DNA of 35,290 nucleotides from an uncultured Gordonibacter sp. GTDB taxonomy: Bacteria; Actinomycetota; Coriobacteriia; Coriobacteriales; Eggerthellaceae. Each line of letters opens with the position of its first letter. Position 1 is the stretch's first letter. Both the position numbers and the translations under genes were made by a program. Below are positions 7,890 through 16,486 of the stretch, in pieces. The notes beneath the pieces were generated by a model. It was not told where the DNA came from and ran no database searches. It worked only from the letters and a program-made list of their open reading frames with translations. Location: positions 1 through 35,290 of the forward strand of contig CAJFVW010000162.1 in NCBI GenBank assembly GCA_904420575.1. Direction: 5' to 3'.

Positions 7890-9335
7890 ATGGAGCGGGT
7901 GAAACAGCTGTTTGCAGGGATGAGGGCACGCGACGTCGCGTTCATGGGAGGCTATGCTCTCTATCTTGCGTTCGGCTACATGTCGTTCGAATCGCCTACG
8001 GTGCTTACCTCGTTGGGCGAAGCGGGACATCTGGTACAGTCCGTGTTTCTCATTGCCGTCATCGTTGCGCGCTTTGCCGTGTACGGCACCATGGTCATGC
8101 TGGCACGTCGCACGGGGAGATTGGCGTCGATGGCGGCCTTCGTGGTCACGGCCGCCACGGCGGCCGTTGGGTTCGTGGTGACGCGCATGGCCTTCCAGTT
8201 CGCAGGGTTCGTTCCTCTGGGCAGCCTGGTGCCGTACCTGGTGTTCGGCGGCGTGTGCTTCGGGGCGGGCGATGCGTTGATCAACCTCATGTGGGCACGC
8301 TTTTCCGGCACTTTGGGCCTGCGCAAGGTGTACGTGTTCGTTCTGATGAGCAACATGCTCAGCCTGGTCGTGTACTTCCTGGTCACTCTTGCCCCCACGC
8401 CGTTCATGCTGCCATTGGGGGCGGCGCTGTTCTTCGTGTCGGTGGTGTGCGCCAAGCGCTCCCTGGACCTGCGCGCTCCCATTTCCGAAGAGTATTCCGC
8501 TCCGGTGTTCAAAGGCACGCTGGCTAATCTGTGGCGACCGGTGCTGGGCACGGCCATCCTCGCCTTCATGAGCGGGCTCATGCTGCAGCTTTCCGCGCGC
8601 CAGGACATTCCGCTCGAGACCTTTCAGACTACGTCGCTGGTCACGCAGGCCGTGCTCATGGCGGCGCTGTTCCTGCCCGTGCTGTTGGTGAAGAAGCAGC
8701 CGAACCTGGGTGCGGTCTACAAGGTGGCCTTGCCCCTTTCGGCGGCCGGTTTCCTGCTGCTGCCCCTCATCTGGGACGGAGCAGGTGGTTTGGCCAACGC
8801 GTGCGCGCAGCTGGGCACGTTGGTGGCGGGCATCATTCTCTGGTGCATGGCGGCAGAAGCCGTGCACGATACCAAGCTGCCCGCCGTGCTGTTGTTCTCG
8901 TGCACGTTTCTGTGCACCAATGCCGCGCAGCTGGCAGGGACGCTCGTGGGCTTCTTCAACGCGAGCACGCTGGCACAGGGCGACGTGGCCCTGACGGCGG
9001 TGGCCCTGGTGGCGGTGTATCTGGTGGCCATGGTGTCGATGTTTCTGTTCAAAGACCGCAAGCTCAATGCCAAGGAGGACGAGGTGGCCGCCGCGCCGCA
9101 ACAGGGCGATGCGTTGGAGGCGCGCTGCAACGCCTTGGCCGAAGGATATGGCTTCACGCCACGCGAAACGGAGATACTGGTGCTTCTGGGGCAAGGCCGC
9201 ACGGCGCGGGGCATCTCCGAGAAGCTCTACGTTTCCGAAAACACGGTGAAGTACCACATCAAGTCCATCTACCAGAAGCTCGGCGTACACGCGCGCGGCG
9301 AAGTGATCGACCTCATCGAAAGGTCGGAAGCGTAA
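7890..9335 (+). CDS. Membrane-bound LuxR-type transcriptional regulator
   Basis: 481 residues. About twelve hydrophobic segments span residues ~15-385 with only short loops. A hydrophilic linker follows, then a C-terminal LuxR/GerE HTH (FTPRETEILVLLGQGRTARG, then SENTVKYHIKSIYQKLGVHA). There is no receiver domain, so any signal is probably sensed by the membrane part. Start ATG 7890 has AGGGGG about 4-5 nt upstream. The gene is divergent from the flavoprotein at 5886-7616, which it probably controls. The HTH is a typical full-length DNA-binding unit with the conserved S-x-N-T-V-K recognition helix. Confidence 0.9.
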   Translation: MERVKQLFAGMRARDVAFMGGYALYLAFGYMSFESPTVLTSLGEAGHLVQSVFLIAVIVARFAVYGTMVMLARRTGRLASMAAFVVTAATAAVGFVVTRMAFQFAGFVPLGSLVPYLVFGGVCFGAGDALINLMWARFSGTLGLRKVYVFVLMSNMLSLVVYFLVTLAPTPFMLPLGAALFFVSVVCAKRSLDLRAPISEEYSAPVFKGTLANLWRPVLGTAILAFMSGLMLQLSARQDIPLETFQTTSLVTQAVLMAALFLPVLLVKKQPNLGAVYKVALPLSAAGFLLLPLIWDGAGGLANACAQLGTLVAGIILWCMAAEAVHDTKLPAVLLFSCTFLCTNAAQLAGTLVGFFNASTLAQGDVALTAVALVAVYLVAMVSMFLFKDRKLNAKEDEVAAAPQQGDALEARCNALAEGYGFTPRETEILVLLGQGRTARGISEKLYVSENTVKYHIKSIYQKLGVHARGEVIDLIERSEA

Positions 9336-9533
9336 GGTTGCTGGTGGCGCCCGTGCGCAAGCGATGGAGGCGTAAGCCGTCGGCGTGCGCTCGCGCCTGC
9401 GCCAGAGGCGCCAGGCCGCCGGCGGCGCTCTCGCGCCTGTCCTGGAAGCGTGGACGCGCATCGAGGCTCTGTCGACCCAGAAAAACAAACCGCAACCTAA
9501 AGCCATGGTTAAATTACTGCGATTCTTCTCTCC

Positions 9534-9545
9534 GGGGGGGGGGGG
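9534..9545 (+). repeat. Homopolymer of 12 G
   Basis: Uninterrupted run of twelve G residues, 10 nt before a TATAAT box. Runs of this length are prone to slipped-strand mispairing, and at this position they overlap the place where a -35 element and spacer would lie. Confidence 0.9.
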
Positions 9546-9555
9546 CTTCATGGCC

Positions 9556-9561
9556 TATAAT
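9556..9561 (+). promoter_or_regulatory. Consensus -10 box upstream of the EAL gene
   Basis: Perfect TATAAT. No good -35 hexamer stands 16-18 nt upstream, because the G tract occupies that space. Transcription from here would give a leader of about 225 nt before the ATG at 9793. Confidence 0.5.
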
Positions 9562-9792
9562 GACTTCGTGTGTTCCGTTCCTCTTTGCGCTGGCCCTGCG
9601 CGCCTTGGCGCAGTGTGAGACGCCTCGTTTAGCGCAGGGGGGATTGACGGACGTGGGCTGGGAAGACACAATTGCAACAGCTGAGAGGCCGAGGCACGTT
9701 TCCCTGTGACCCCGTTGCGCCGGAGGCGATTGGCTGCTGCCAAACGTCATTCCGGTAGCGGGGGCCAAAACTGACGAAAGGCAGAATGCGGG

Positions 9793-11901
9793 ATGAGGGA
9801 GTTGCTCGAAACCCTGATGGAGGAGCTTCCGGAGCTCATCTACATCAGCGACCCGCATACGTACGAGTTGTTGTACCTCAACGAGGCGGGCAGACGTACT
9901 TTCGGAGAATTGAGCCCCGACGGCTCCAGCCGTTGCCATCGCGTGCTGCAAGGGCTCGAGGAGCCTTGTCCTTTCTGCACGAACGACGTGCTCGGTCACG
10001 AGTCGTTCTATTCTTGGGAGATCACCAACCCTCTCACGAACCGCCATTATCTGTTGCGGGACAAGCTGATCACGTGGCGGGGCCGCGAATCGCGCATCGA
10101 GATCGCCTTCGACCTGACGGAAAAGGAAGAGGAGCGGGCGCGGTTCGCGTACTTGGCCACCGCGGGCGAAACGGTCGTGGAATGCATCAAGCGCCTCTCG
10201 GAGAACGAAGACACGCTTGCCGCCATCAACGGGGCGCTGGCGCTGATGGGAGGCGTGTTGGATGCTGACCGCACCTACGTGTTCGCCATCCACGAAGACC
10301 GGATGAACAACATAGCAGAGTGGTGCGCGCCGGGCGTCGAGCCGGAAATCCATTTGCTGCAGAATCTGCCTCTTTCGCTCATCGATCGGTGGCGTCTCGC
10401 TTTTTCCGCCCATAAGCCCATGATCATCGAACAGGTGGAGGGGCTGAAGCAAACTTCGCCCGAAGAGTACGACATCCTGTCCTTGCAGGGCATCGACAGC
10501 CTCGTTGCCGTGCCGCTCGAATCCGATGGCGAGCTTTTGGGCTATTTGGGCGTGGACAATCCGAACATGGGCAAGGCCGACGACATCGCAGCGCCGCTGA
10601 TGTCCCTTGCCTACTTCATGTCGTCCACCATGCAGCGCGAGCGCGAGCGTCATGTGCTGGAGATGCGGACTTGGGGCGACATGCTGACGAACGTGCATTC
10701 ACGTACGGCGTTCTATCGCGACTATGGCGCCGACCCTTTGCGCCGCGTCGGATTGGTAGAGGCAGACGTGGACGAGATACGCCTGGTCAATGTGACCAAG
10801 GGACGTGAAGCGGGCGATGCCTTGCTGGTGACGGTGGCCGACAAGCTCGCCGAAGCCTATGGGCGCGAACGGGTCTATCGTACCGGCGACGACGAGTTCG
10901 TTGCCATCGTCACCGACGTGGACGAAGCGGCCTTCGTGTCGGACGCCCTTGCGCTCTCCCGCAGGCTGGATGCCCAAAAGGTGCCAGTGACGTTGGGCTA
11001 TGCCTGGCAGCAGACCTGTCTTGATGTGAGAAGCATAGCCAACGAGGTGGACGAGAAGCTCAAGCAGATGAAGCAGATGCGCGCCCGCGCACGATCGGCT
11101 GGCTGGAAGCCCTGGGAAGAGTCGGGCGCCGGGACGCTGTTGCGCCCTGGTGGCGCGGCGGAAGCCGTCGCAAAGGGCGCGGTGTCCATCCACGTGCAGC
11201 CTCAGGTCGATCAAGACGACCAGGTGGTCGGCGCCGAGGCGCTGGTACGCTATGCCGATCCCGAAACCGGCGAGCTGGTGCCCCCGCTCACCTACATCCC
11301 TGCGCTCGAGGACATGGGCGAGGTCTCCGTCATCGACTTTCACGTGCTCGACCTTGTATGCGACCTGCTCGTGCGATGGCGTGCGTGCGGCTATGTCGAC
11401 GACGGCTTCTCCGTTGCGACCAACTTCTCGCGTCGCACGGCAGAAGATGCGGGCTTCATCGAACGCGTCGTCTCGGTGGTGGCGGAGCACGGTCTGCCAC
11501 CGTCCTGCATCGAGGTGGAGATAACCGAGTCGGCCCGCGAGTCCGACTCCCAGGAACTGACCGTCGTGGTCAATCGCCTGCGCGAGGAGGGCTTTCGCGT
11601 GGCCATCGACGACTTCGGCGTGGACAACGCCAACGTGTCGCTGTTCGCTTCCATGCGCATCAGCACGCTCAAGTTGGACCAGAGCCTCGTCGACTGCATC
11701 GGCTCGAACGATTGGGGCGCGGCCATCGTGGAATCCATCGTTCGACTGTGCGCTGACCTGGACGTCACGACCGTGGCCGAAGGCGTGGAATCACCCGAAC
11801 AGCTTGCATTGCTGCGCGCCATGGGCTGTGCGCGTATCCAGGGATTCCTGACGGGACGACCGGTTACCGTGGAAGCGTTCGAGCGGCGCTGGTTCGCGTA
11901 G
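9793..11901 (+). CDS. PAS-GAF-GGDEF-EAL cyclic-di-GMP signalling protein
   Basis: 702 residues, soluble. Order: PAS-like domain (~1-115) with a Cys pattern C-H-R-V-L-Q-G...P-C-P-F-C, GAF domain (~135-285), GGDEF domain (~305-430), EAL domain (~455-700). The GGDEF motif reads G-D-D-E-F (365-369), so the second Gly is lost and cyclase activity is doubtful. The EAL part keeps the key residues: E-A-L at 482-484, N544, E in EITES near 575, D606-D607, K627 and E663. It is therefore likely a c-di-GMP phosphodiesterase, controlled by PAS/GAF sensing and perhaps by GTP binding to the GGDEF remnant. ATG 9793 has AAAGG about 11 nt upstream, a modest site. The cysteines in the PAS part suggest metal or redox sensing, which is inference. 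Confidence 0.9.
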   Translation: MRELLETLMEELPELIYISDPHTYELLYLNEAGRRTFGELSPDGSSRCHRVLQGLEEPCPFCTNDVLGHESFYSWEITNPLTNRHYLLRDKLITWRGRESRIEIAFDLTEKEEERARFAYLATAGETVVECIKRLSENEDTLAAINGALALMGGVLDADRTYVFAIHEDRMNNIAEWCAPGVEPEIHLLQNLPLSLIDRWRLAFSAHKPMIIEQVEGLKQTSPEEYDILSLQGIDSLVAVPLESDGELLGYLGVDNPNMGKADDIAAPLMSLAYFMSSTMQRERERHVLEMRTWGDMLTNVHSRTAFYRDYGADPLRRVGLVEADVDEIRLVNVTKGREAGDALLVTVADKLAEAYGRERVYRTGDDEFVAIVTDVDEAAFVSDALALSRRLDAQKVPVTLGYAWQQTCLDVRSIANEVDEKLKQMKQMRARARSAGWKPWEESGAGTLLRPGGAAEAVAKGAVSIHVQPQVDQDDQVVGAEALVRYADPETGELVPPLTYIPALEDMGEVSVIDFHVLDLVCDLLVRWRACGYVDDGFSVATNFSRRTAEDAGFIERVVSVVAEHGLPPSCIEVEITESARESDSQELTVVVNRLREEGFRVAIDDFGVDNANVSLFASMRISTLKLDQSLVDCIGSNDWGAAIVESIVRLCADLDVTTVAEGVESPEQLALLRAMGCARIQGFLTGRPVTVEAFERRWFA

Positions 11902-11967
11902 GGCGGGGCATCCTCGTTCCCGGACACCGCTCGGTTGACGGCGGGTACGGACAACCGGTCGGAAGCA

Positions 11968-11998
11968 TTGCGCTCTCGTCTGTGGACAGGAGTACAAT
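11968..11998 (+). promoter_or_regulatory. Possible promoter of the DUF2148 gene
   Basis: TACAAT at 11993-11998 (5/6 of the -10 consensus), with TTGCGC at 11968-11973 as a weak -35. The spacing of 19 nt is long. The gene starts 37 nt after the -10. Confidence 0.35.
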
Positions 11999-12034
11999 AA
12001 CCCAAGCAAGATCAGCGGACGGAACGGAGGCGCC

Positions 12035-12556
12035 ATGATAGCGAACGAGCGCGACGTGCGGCAGAAGCAGGCATGGGATATTGCACAGAAGATGATGGTA
12101 GCAGCGCGCACGGCCCCGAAAGGCAAAGGCGTCGACATCGTGGAATGCCTCGTAGCCGACGGGGAAGACGTGCGGCGCGTGTCCCAGGAGATGCTCGTCG
12201 TGGCCGAGGAAAGCGGCATGAAGTTCTTCGTGCGCGATGCGCAGAACCTCTTGGGTGCGCAGTGCGTGGTTTTCGTGGGCACCCGCGAACAGGCGCAGGG
12301 CCTGAACTGCGGCCATTGCGGCTTTGCGACCTGTGGCGAGCGTCCGGACGGTGTGCCGTGCGCCATCAACAGCGTGGACGTGGGCATTGCGCTGGGCGCA
12401 GCGTGCTCGAAGGCGTGCGACTACCGCGTGGACACCCGCGTCATGTTCTCGGCCGGCCTGGCAGCCCAGCGCCTGGACCTGCTGCCCGGCTGCAAGCAGG
12501 TCTACGGCATTCCCGTGAGCATAGCTTCGAAGAGTCCGTTCTTCGACCGCAAATAG
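12035..12556 (+). CDS. DUF2148 ferredoxin-domain protein
   Basis: 173 residues, no signal peptide, so cytoplasmic. It matches the family annotated as 'ferredoxin domain-containing protein' (COG4739 type). The central segment NCGHCGFATC followed by P-C gives a C-x2-C-x4-C-x8-C set that could bind an Fe-S cluster. The rest is an alpha/beta fold with conserved NSVDVGIALGAACSKACDYRVD. Start ATG 12035 has GGAGG about 5 nt upstream. The gene is separated from the EAL gene by 133 nt and ends convergent with the DUF2871 gene, so it appears monocistronic. The biochemical role of this family is not established. Confidence 0.85.
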   Translation: MIANERDVRQKQAWDIAQKMMVAARTAPKGKGVDIVECLVADGEDVRRVSQEMLVVAEESGMKFFVRDAQNLLGAQCVVFVGTREQAQGLNCGHCGFATCGERPDGVPCAINSVDVGIALGAACSKACDYRVDTRVMFSAGLAAQRLDLLPGCKQVYGIPVSIASKSPFFDRK

Positions 12557-12669
12557 AAGGGGGCCTCTGGGGCGTGCCTAGCCACGTGTCTTGCGCACGA
12601 ATTCCTGGCGGCTTTGCCAAAGCCTATGCCTGCGTGTGGCACGCGTTCCCCGTCCCCGCGTTCCCGTCC

Positions 12670-12689
12670 CATGTGCCATGTGGCACGTG
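12670..12689. terminator. Small hairpin between convergent genes
   Basis: CATGTGCC (12670-12677) pairs with GGCACGTG (12682-12689) with one G-T wobble and a 4-nt loop. It lies in the 176-nt gap between the DUF2148 and DUF2871 genes. A related GTGGCACG occurs at 12636, so the gap holds an imperfect repeat. Confidence 0.35.
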
Positions 12690-12732
12690 TCCCCCGTCTT
12701 CCACTCTGTGCTGAGGGGGAACTTGGCGGGGG

Positions 12733-13167
12733 CTAGGCTTGGGGCGTCCGCTGCATCACGTGGTCGACCACCTTGCTCAGCAGCACCAGGAGCAACGCCA
12801 GGCCTACGACGACGAGCACGTTGCCCAGGATGCCCACGGCCTCGTACACCGTCCAGGCTCCCTGCGTGGCGGTATTGGTGTACAGCGCGGCGCCTTTTGC
12901 CAGCAGCGCTCCTGCACTCAGCACGATTCCGACGTTGTAGACCAGATAGAACGGACGGAACAACCGCTCGCCCGTGAAGTCGGCGCGCAGGGCGAACAGC
13001 GTGGCGACCAGAAAGCCGAAGAACCCGAGCGCAATGAGGTGGGGGTGGACGGCGCCCAGGGCCGAGGCGCCGGCAACGCAAGGCTGTGCCGCGAAGCCGC
13101 GCAGCGCCAGGGCCGCCACCGCGCCGAGAACCAGGTAGAAGACCGATGTGTTGAACAATACCTTCAT
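12733..13167 (-). CDS. DUF2871-family small membrane protein
   Basis: 144 residues with four hydrophobic segments: VFYLVLGAVAALALRGF near the start, then HLIALGFFGFLVATLFAL, YNVGIVLSAGALLA, and a C-terminal LGNVLVVVGLALLLVLL. The His in VHPHLIALGFFG and the overall pattern fit DUF2871, an inner-membrane family of unknown function. ATG 13167 is preferred over the ATG 18 nt upstream, because AAAGG lies 8 nt before it and the first helix starts right after. It is monocistronic on the minus strand. The product probably sits in the cytoplasmic membrane; no partner is evident. Confidence 0.8.
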   Translation of the reverse strand: MKVLFNTSVFYLVLGAVAALALRGFAAQPCVAGASALGAVHPHLIALGFFGFLVATLFALRADFTGERLFRPFYLVYNVGIVLSAGALLAKGAALYTNTATQGAWTVYEAVGILGNVLVVVGLALLLVLLSKVVDHVMQRTPQA

Positions 13168-13286
13168 GGGTGCACCTTTCGACAAGCGGATCCGTCATCG
13201 AAAGTATGGCGCACCTGGCGTGCGATCAAGGAAAAGCGGGAGGCATTCGTTTTCTCACGGTTGACCTGCCGTAACCTGCCGCGGGC

Positions 13287-14132
13287 TTACACGGCCAGCA
13301 GGTCGACTTCCCGCATGTAGGCTTCCAGGTCCTCTTCCCACGTGGGCATCTCGACGCCCACCATTTCCAGCATCAGACTTTCAAGGACCACGTTTTCGGC
13401 TGTTTTCGGGTCGGTCTTCGGCACCAGCACCGTGCCCGGATCGTAGCCGGCCAGCTCCAGGATCTTCGCCGCGAAGTCGTAGCGGCTTGCCCGCCCCTTG
13501 CTCACGATGTGGAAGGTGCCCGTGGCTTTCTGCTCGAGGGCCTTGATCATGAACTCGACGTAGGTGGCCATGCTGGTGGGGGCCGCGAACTGATCCACGC
13601 GCGCCTCGTACTTCTTGCCGGCGATGGCGGCGTCCAGGATGTCCTTGAACCGCCCACTGTAGGCATGGTACAGCCACGACGAGCGGATGATGATGTGGTC
13701 GGGAGTGGTGTTGCGCACCATCATCTCGCCGGCACGCTTCGACTTGCCATAGGGCGTGTCGGGGTGGGGGTTGTCGAACTCGTTCACCGGCTCGTCGAGC
13801 CGCGACGAGTACACGTCGTCCGAAGACACCTGCACCACGGTCGCTCCCACGGTGTTGGCCACCAACGCCACGTTGCGCGCGCCGAGCGCATTGACCTCGT
13901 ACGCCTTCACGCGGTTGCTCAGCCCGGTGGCGTCGCGCCGGATGCCCGCGCAGTTGATGATGATGCCCGGCTGCACCTCTTCGGCGAACGCCTCCAGGCG
14001 CTCGGGCTCGCACACGCTCAATTCTTCGTCGGTCCCTATCACGGTGAAGCCCGCCTTGGTCATCCGATGGCTGATCACGCTGCCGACGAAGCCTTGGTCG
14101 CCCGTCACCCACACGATGCTGTTGTCGCTCAT
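13287..14132 (-). CDS. RmlD-like NAD(P)-dependent sugar-nucleotide reductase (SDR)
   Basis: 281 residues, cytoplasmic. Extended short-chain dehydrogenase with nucleotide motif TGDQGFVGS (residues 10-18), NCAGIRRD near 60, VSSDDVYS near 102 and catalytic Y-G-K-S-K near 127. It is closest in layout to dTDP-4-dehydrorhamnose reductase (RmlD), but no other rhamnose gene is nearby. The gene follows the TRAP permease gene by only 27 nt on the same strand, so it is probably co-transcribed. GAGG lies about 8 nt before the ATG. The coupling to an organic-acid transporter is unusual; it might act on the imported compound or be a chance neighbour. Substrate not predictable from sequence. Confidence 0.82.
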   Translation of the reverse strand: MSDNSIVWVTGDQGFVGSVISHRMTKAGFTVIGTDEELSVCEPERLEAFAEEVQPGIIINCAGIRRDATGLSNRVKAYEVNALGARNVALVANTVGATVVQVSSDDVYSSRLDEPVNEFDNPHPDTPYGKSKRAGEMMVRNTTPDHIIIRSSWLYHAYSGRFKDILDAAIAGKKYEARVDQFAAPTSMATYVEFMIKALEQKATGTFHIVSKGRASRYDFAAKILELAGYDPGTVLVPKTDPKTAENVVLESLMLEMVGVEMPTWEEDLEAYMREVDLLAV

Positions 14133-14159
14133 GTCGAAACCTCGCTTTCCGCGTCGGGC

Positions 14160-16283
14160 CTATGCCGTGGCTTCTGCCGGGATGGACGGCACGTCGGTGC
14201 TGTCGTCCGCGTCATCGTCGCTGTCGCTCTTGTGCTTGCGCGCAAGCATCATCTGGAATCCGCACAGGCCGACGATGACCATCAGGCCTGCGATGTCGGT
14301 GGCCGTGCCGGGTATCATCATGCACAGGCCGCCCGCCGCGAATGCCAGGCGCACCAGGGGGTTCAGGTGATAGCCGAACAGCATGCTGGTCAAAGCGCAC
14401 TGCAGGCCGAACACGCCCACCAGGGCGGTGCCGGTGTTGAGTATGACGGTGAACGCCGTCACGTCGTCTCCCAAGAGCAGCAGCACCGGGCTGAACGCGA
14501 AGATGTAGGGCACCACGAACTTGGCGATGCCCAGTTTGGTGGCGTTGACGGCTGTTGCCATGGGTCGCGACTTGGCGATGGCGCTTGCGGCATAGGCGGC
14601 CAGCGCCACCGGCGGAGTGATGTCCGCGGCGATGCCGAAGTAGAACACGAAGAAGTGAGCGCAGATGGGGTCGATGCCCAACTGGATGAGGATGGGCGCG
14701 CAGGTGGACGCCATGATGCAGTAGTTGGCGGTGGTGGGCACGCCCATGCCCAGGATGAGACAGCAGATCATGGTGAACACCAGACCCACGATGACGAAGT
14801 CGCCCGCCATGAGCACGATCACGTTGATGATGGTGGAGGCAAGCCCCGTCACCGTGATGCAGCCGGCGATCATGCCTGCCATGGCGCATGCAACGGCCAC
14901 GGGGATGACGTTCTTGGTGCCGGCGGCGAACGCGTCCACGGTGGTGAAGAGGGCGATCTTGCCGGTTTGCGCCAACACGGCCAAAAAGCCCTCGCCTTCG
15001 GCGCGTTCGCGCCAGTTGTTCATCAGGAAGTTGACGAAGCCGATGAGGAAGGCGCCGAAGATGGAGATGGCGGCGCTGACGGCCATGGTGCGGGTGCCCG
15101 AGGCCACCAACCATACCAGCAGCACCAGCGGCAGGATGAGGTAGCAGTTCTTGGCCAGGTAGCTCCAGGAGGGAAGCTCGCTCTTCGGCACGCCCTTCAG
15201 ATCCAGCTTCTTGGCTTCCAAGTGCACCGCGATGAAGATGCCGGCGAAGTACAGAAGCGCGGGGATGAGGGCCTTCGTGGCCACTTCCAGGTAGGGGATG
15301 TCCATGTATTCGGCCATGAGGAACGCTGCTGCGCCCATGATGGGCGGCATGATCTGGCCGCCGGAGGACGAGGCCGCTTCCACGGCGCCGGCGAATTCGG
15401 GCTTGTAGCCGGTCTTCTTCATCATGGGGATGGTCACCGATCCGGTGGTCACGGTGTTGCCGACCGAGGAGCCGGACACCATGCCGCACAGCGCCGACGC
15501 GATGACCGACACCTTGGCTGCGCCGCCGCTCGACCAGCCGGCAATGCGGTTGGCCAGCGAGATGAAGAAGTTGGAGATGCCCGTGCGTTCCAGGAACGCG
15601 CCGAAGATGATGAACAGCACGATGTAGGTGTAGCACACGTTCACGGGAGTCCCGATGACGCCCGAGGTGGTGTAGAACAGCTTCTGCACGATCTTGCGCA
15701 GCGCAGCGAACGGGTCGGCACTGCTCGACGACGTGATCTGCCAATAGAACGCATAGCCTGCCAGGCACAGCACCACAATGATGATGGGCAGGCCCACGCA
15801 TCTGCGGCACAGCTCCACCAGGACCAGGATCCCCACCACGCCCAGCACCACGTGCAACGGCTCGATGCGGGCACCCATCAGCAGGATGTCGGTGCAGTTC
15901 GTGGCGAAGAACATGAACGATCCGAAGCCCAGCGCCGCAAGCACGATGTCATACCAGGGAATATGGTTGACCTTGTGGTTGGTCTTGCGGGCGGGGTACA
16001 TCATGAAGCCGATGACGACCACGAACGCAAGGAAACGCGCGAGGCGCGCTTCTGCCTGCTCCGTCGAGAGCAAGGTCATGAGCAGGCAGTATACCGAAAA
16101 TGCCACCATGAAGGTGGTCACGATGATCTTGGGTACCCCTTCCCAGATGCGCGTGTTCGACTCCTTGTCGTACTTGCGCATGACCTCTTCGGCATCGATC
16201 TCTTCCATGACGGCGCCATTGGCGTCCTGTTGTGGTGCTGCCTGGGTCTGGTCGGCGTTCTTCTTTCTCTTGAGAAGTGCCAT
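14160..16283 (-). CDS. TRAP transporter fused permease (TAXI type)
   Basis: 707 residues and strongly hydrophobic. An N-terminal cytoplasmic stretch of ~60 charged residues is followed by a small (DctQ-like) membrane unit and then a large DctM-like unit, fused in one chain as is typical for TAXI-family TRAP systems. Recognisable DctM features are SSGGQIMPPIMGAAAFLMAE and GMGVPTTANYCIMA. It imports a small carboxylate-like solute with a Na+ or H+ gradient, using the binding protein encoded upstream. Start ATG 16283 has AAGGGGG about 5 nt upstream; the open frame extends 81 nt further, but without a ribosome site. The gene lies 203 nt downstream of the binding-protein gene with a hairpin between them, and 27 nt before the SDR gene. 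Confidence 0.92.
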   Translation of the reverse strand: MALLKRKKNADQTQAAPQQDANGAVMEEIDAEEVMRKYDKESNTRIWEGVPKIIVTTFMVAFSVYCLLMTLLSTEQAEARLARFLAFVVVIGFMMYPARKTNHKVNHIPWYDIVLAALGFGSFMFFATNCTDILLMGARIEPLHVVLGVVGILVLVELCRRCVGLPIIIVVLCLAGYAFYWQITSSSSADPFAALRKIVQKLFYTTSGVIGTPVNVCYTYIVLFIIFGAFLERTGISNFFISLANRIAGWSSGGAAKVSVIASALCGMVSGSSVGNTVTTGSVTIPMMKKTGYKPEFAGAVEAASSSGGQIMPPIMGAAAFLMAEYMDIPYLEVATKALIPALLYFAGIFIAVHLEAKKLDLKGVPKSELPSWSYLAKNCYLILPLVLLVWLVASGTRTMAVSAAISIFGAFLIGFVNFLMNNWRERAEGEGFLAVLAQTGKIALFTTVDAFAAGTKNVIPVAVACAMAGMIAGCITVTGLASTIINVIVLMAGDFVIVGLVFTMICCLILGMGVPTTANYCIMASTCAPILIQLGIDPICAHFFVFYFGIAADITPPVALAAYAASAIAKSRPMATAVNATKLGIAKFVVPYIFAFSPVLLLLGDDVTAFTVILNTGTALVGVFGLQCALTSMLFGYHLNPLVRLAFAAGGLCMMIPGTATDIAGLMVIVGLCGFQMMLARKHKSDSDDDADDSTDVPSIPAEATA

Positions 16284-16404
16284 GCACGCCCCCTTTTCTC
16301 GCATCGGTGGACACGGCAGGCATGAGATCCGCAGGTGACTTCGTATGTGCCGGATGGGTGCCAAAAGGCTCCAGGCGAAAGCACTTGCGGACCTAAGCCT
16401 AAAA

Positions 16405-16437
16405 CGGCTGCGACGGGAAACGTGCCCGTCGCAGCCG
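16405..16437 (-). terminator. Hairpin between TAXI binding-protein and permease genes
   Basis: Perfect 13-bp arms CGGCTGCGACGGG (16405-16417) and CCCGTCGCAGCCG (16425-16437), 7-nt loop. On the minus strand TTTTAGG follows, so it looks like an intrinsic terminator. Partial read-through would give more binding protein than permease, which is common in such operons. Confidence 0.75.
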
Positions 16438-16486
16438 CGTCGTCAATCTTCAGGCTGGGAGCCCGAACGAGAGCATCGGGTTTTCG

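Larger units (their letters stand above)
9336..9792. other. Long upstream region of the EAL gene, with a poly-G tract
   Basis: 457 nt. The first part is GC-rich with small palindromes, for example GCCGCCGGCGGC at 9416-9427, that may end LuxR transcription. The middle holds the 12-G tract and a perfect -10 box. The last ~220 nt would be the 5' leader of the EAL gene and contain a small hairpin TTGGC/GCCAA at 9730-9743. I could not match the leader to a known riboswitch. A 22-codon frame starts at ATG 9550, just after the G tract. Confidence 0.5.

Noticed and set aside
7617-9551. Upstream extension of the 5886 flavoprotein frame to over 1200 residues
   Set aside because: The extension runs antisense through the LuxR gene and is rich in Arg/His/Gln. 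The Tat signal and ribosome site fix the start at 7616.
9562-9792. Riboswitch in the leader of the EAL gene
   Set aside because: A CTGAGA-like string and small hairpins drew attention, but the order of motifs does not fit TPP, c-di-GMP or other classes I know.
13509-16325. Very long plus-strand open frame opposite the SDR and TRAP permease genes
   Set aside because: The predicted product is His/Asp/Gly-rich and resembles no family. It is the antisense of two well-recognised genes in high-GC DNA, where long shadow frames are common.
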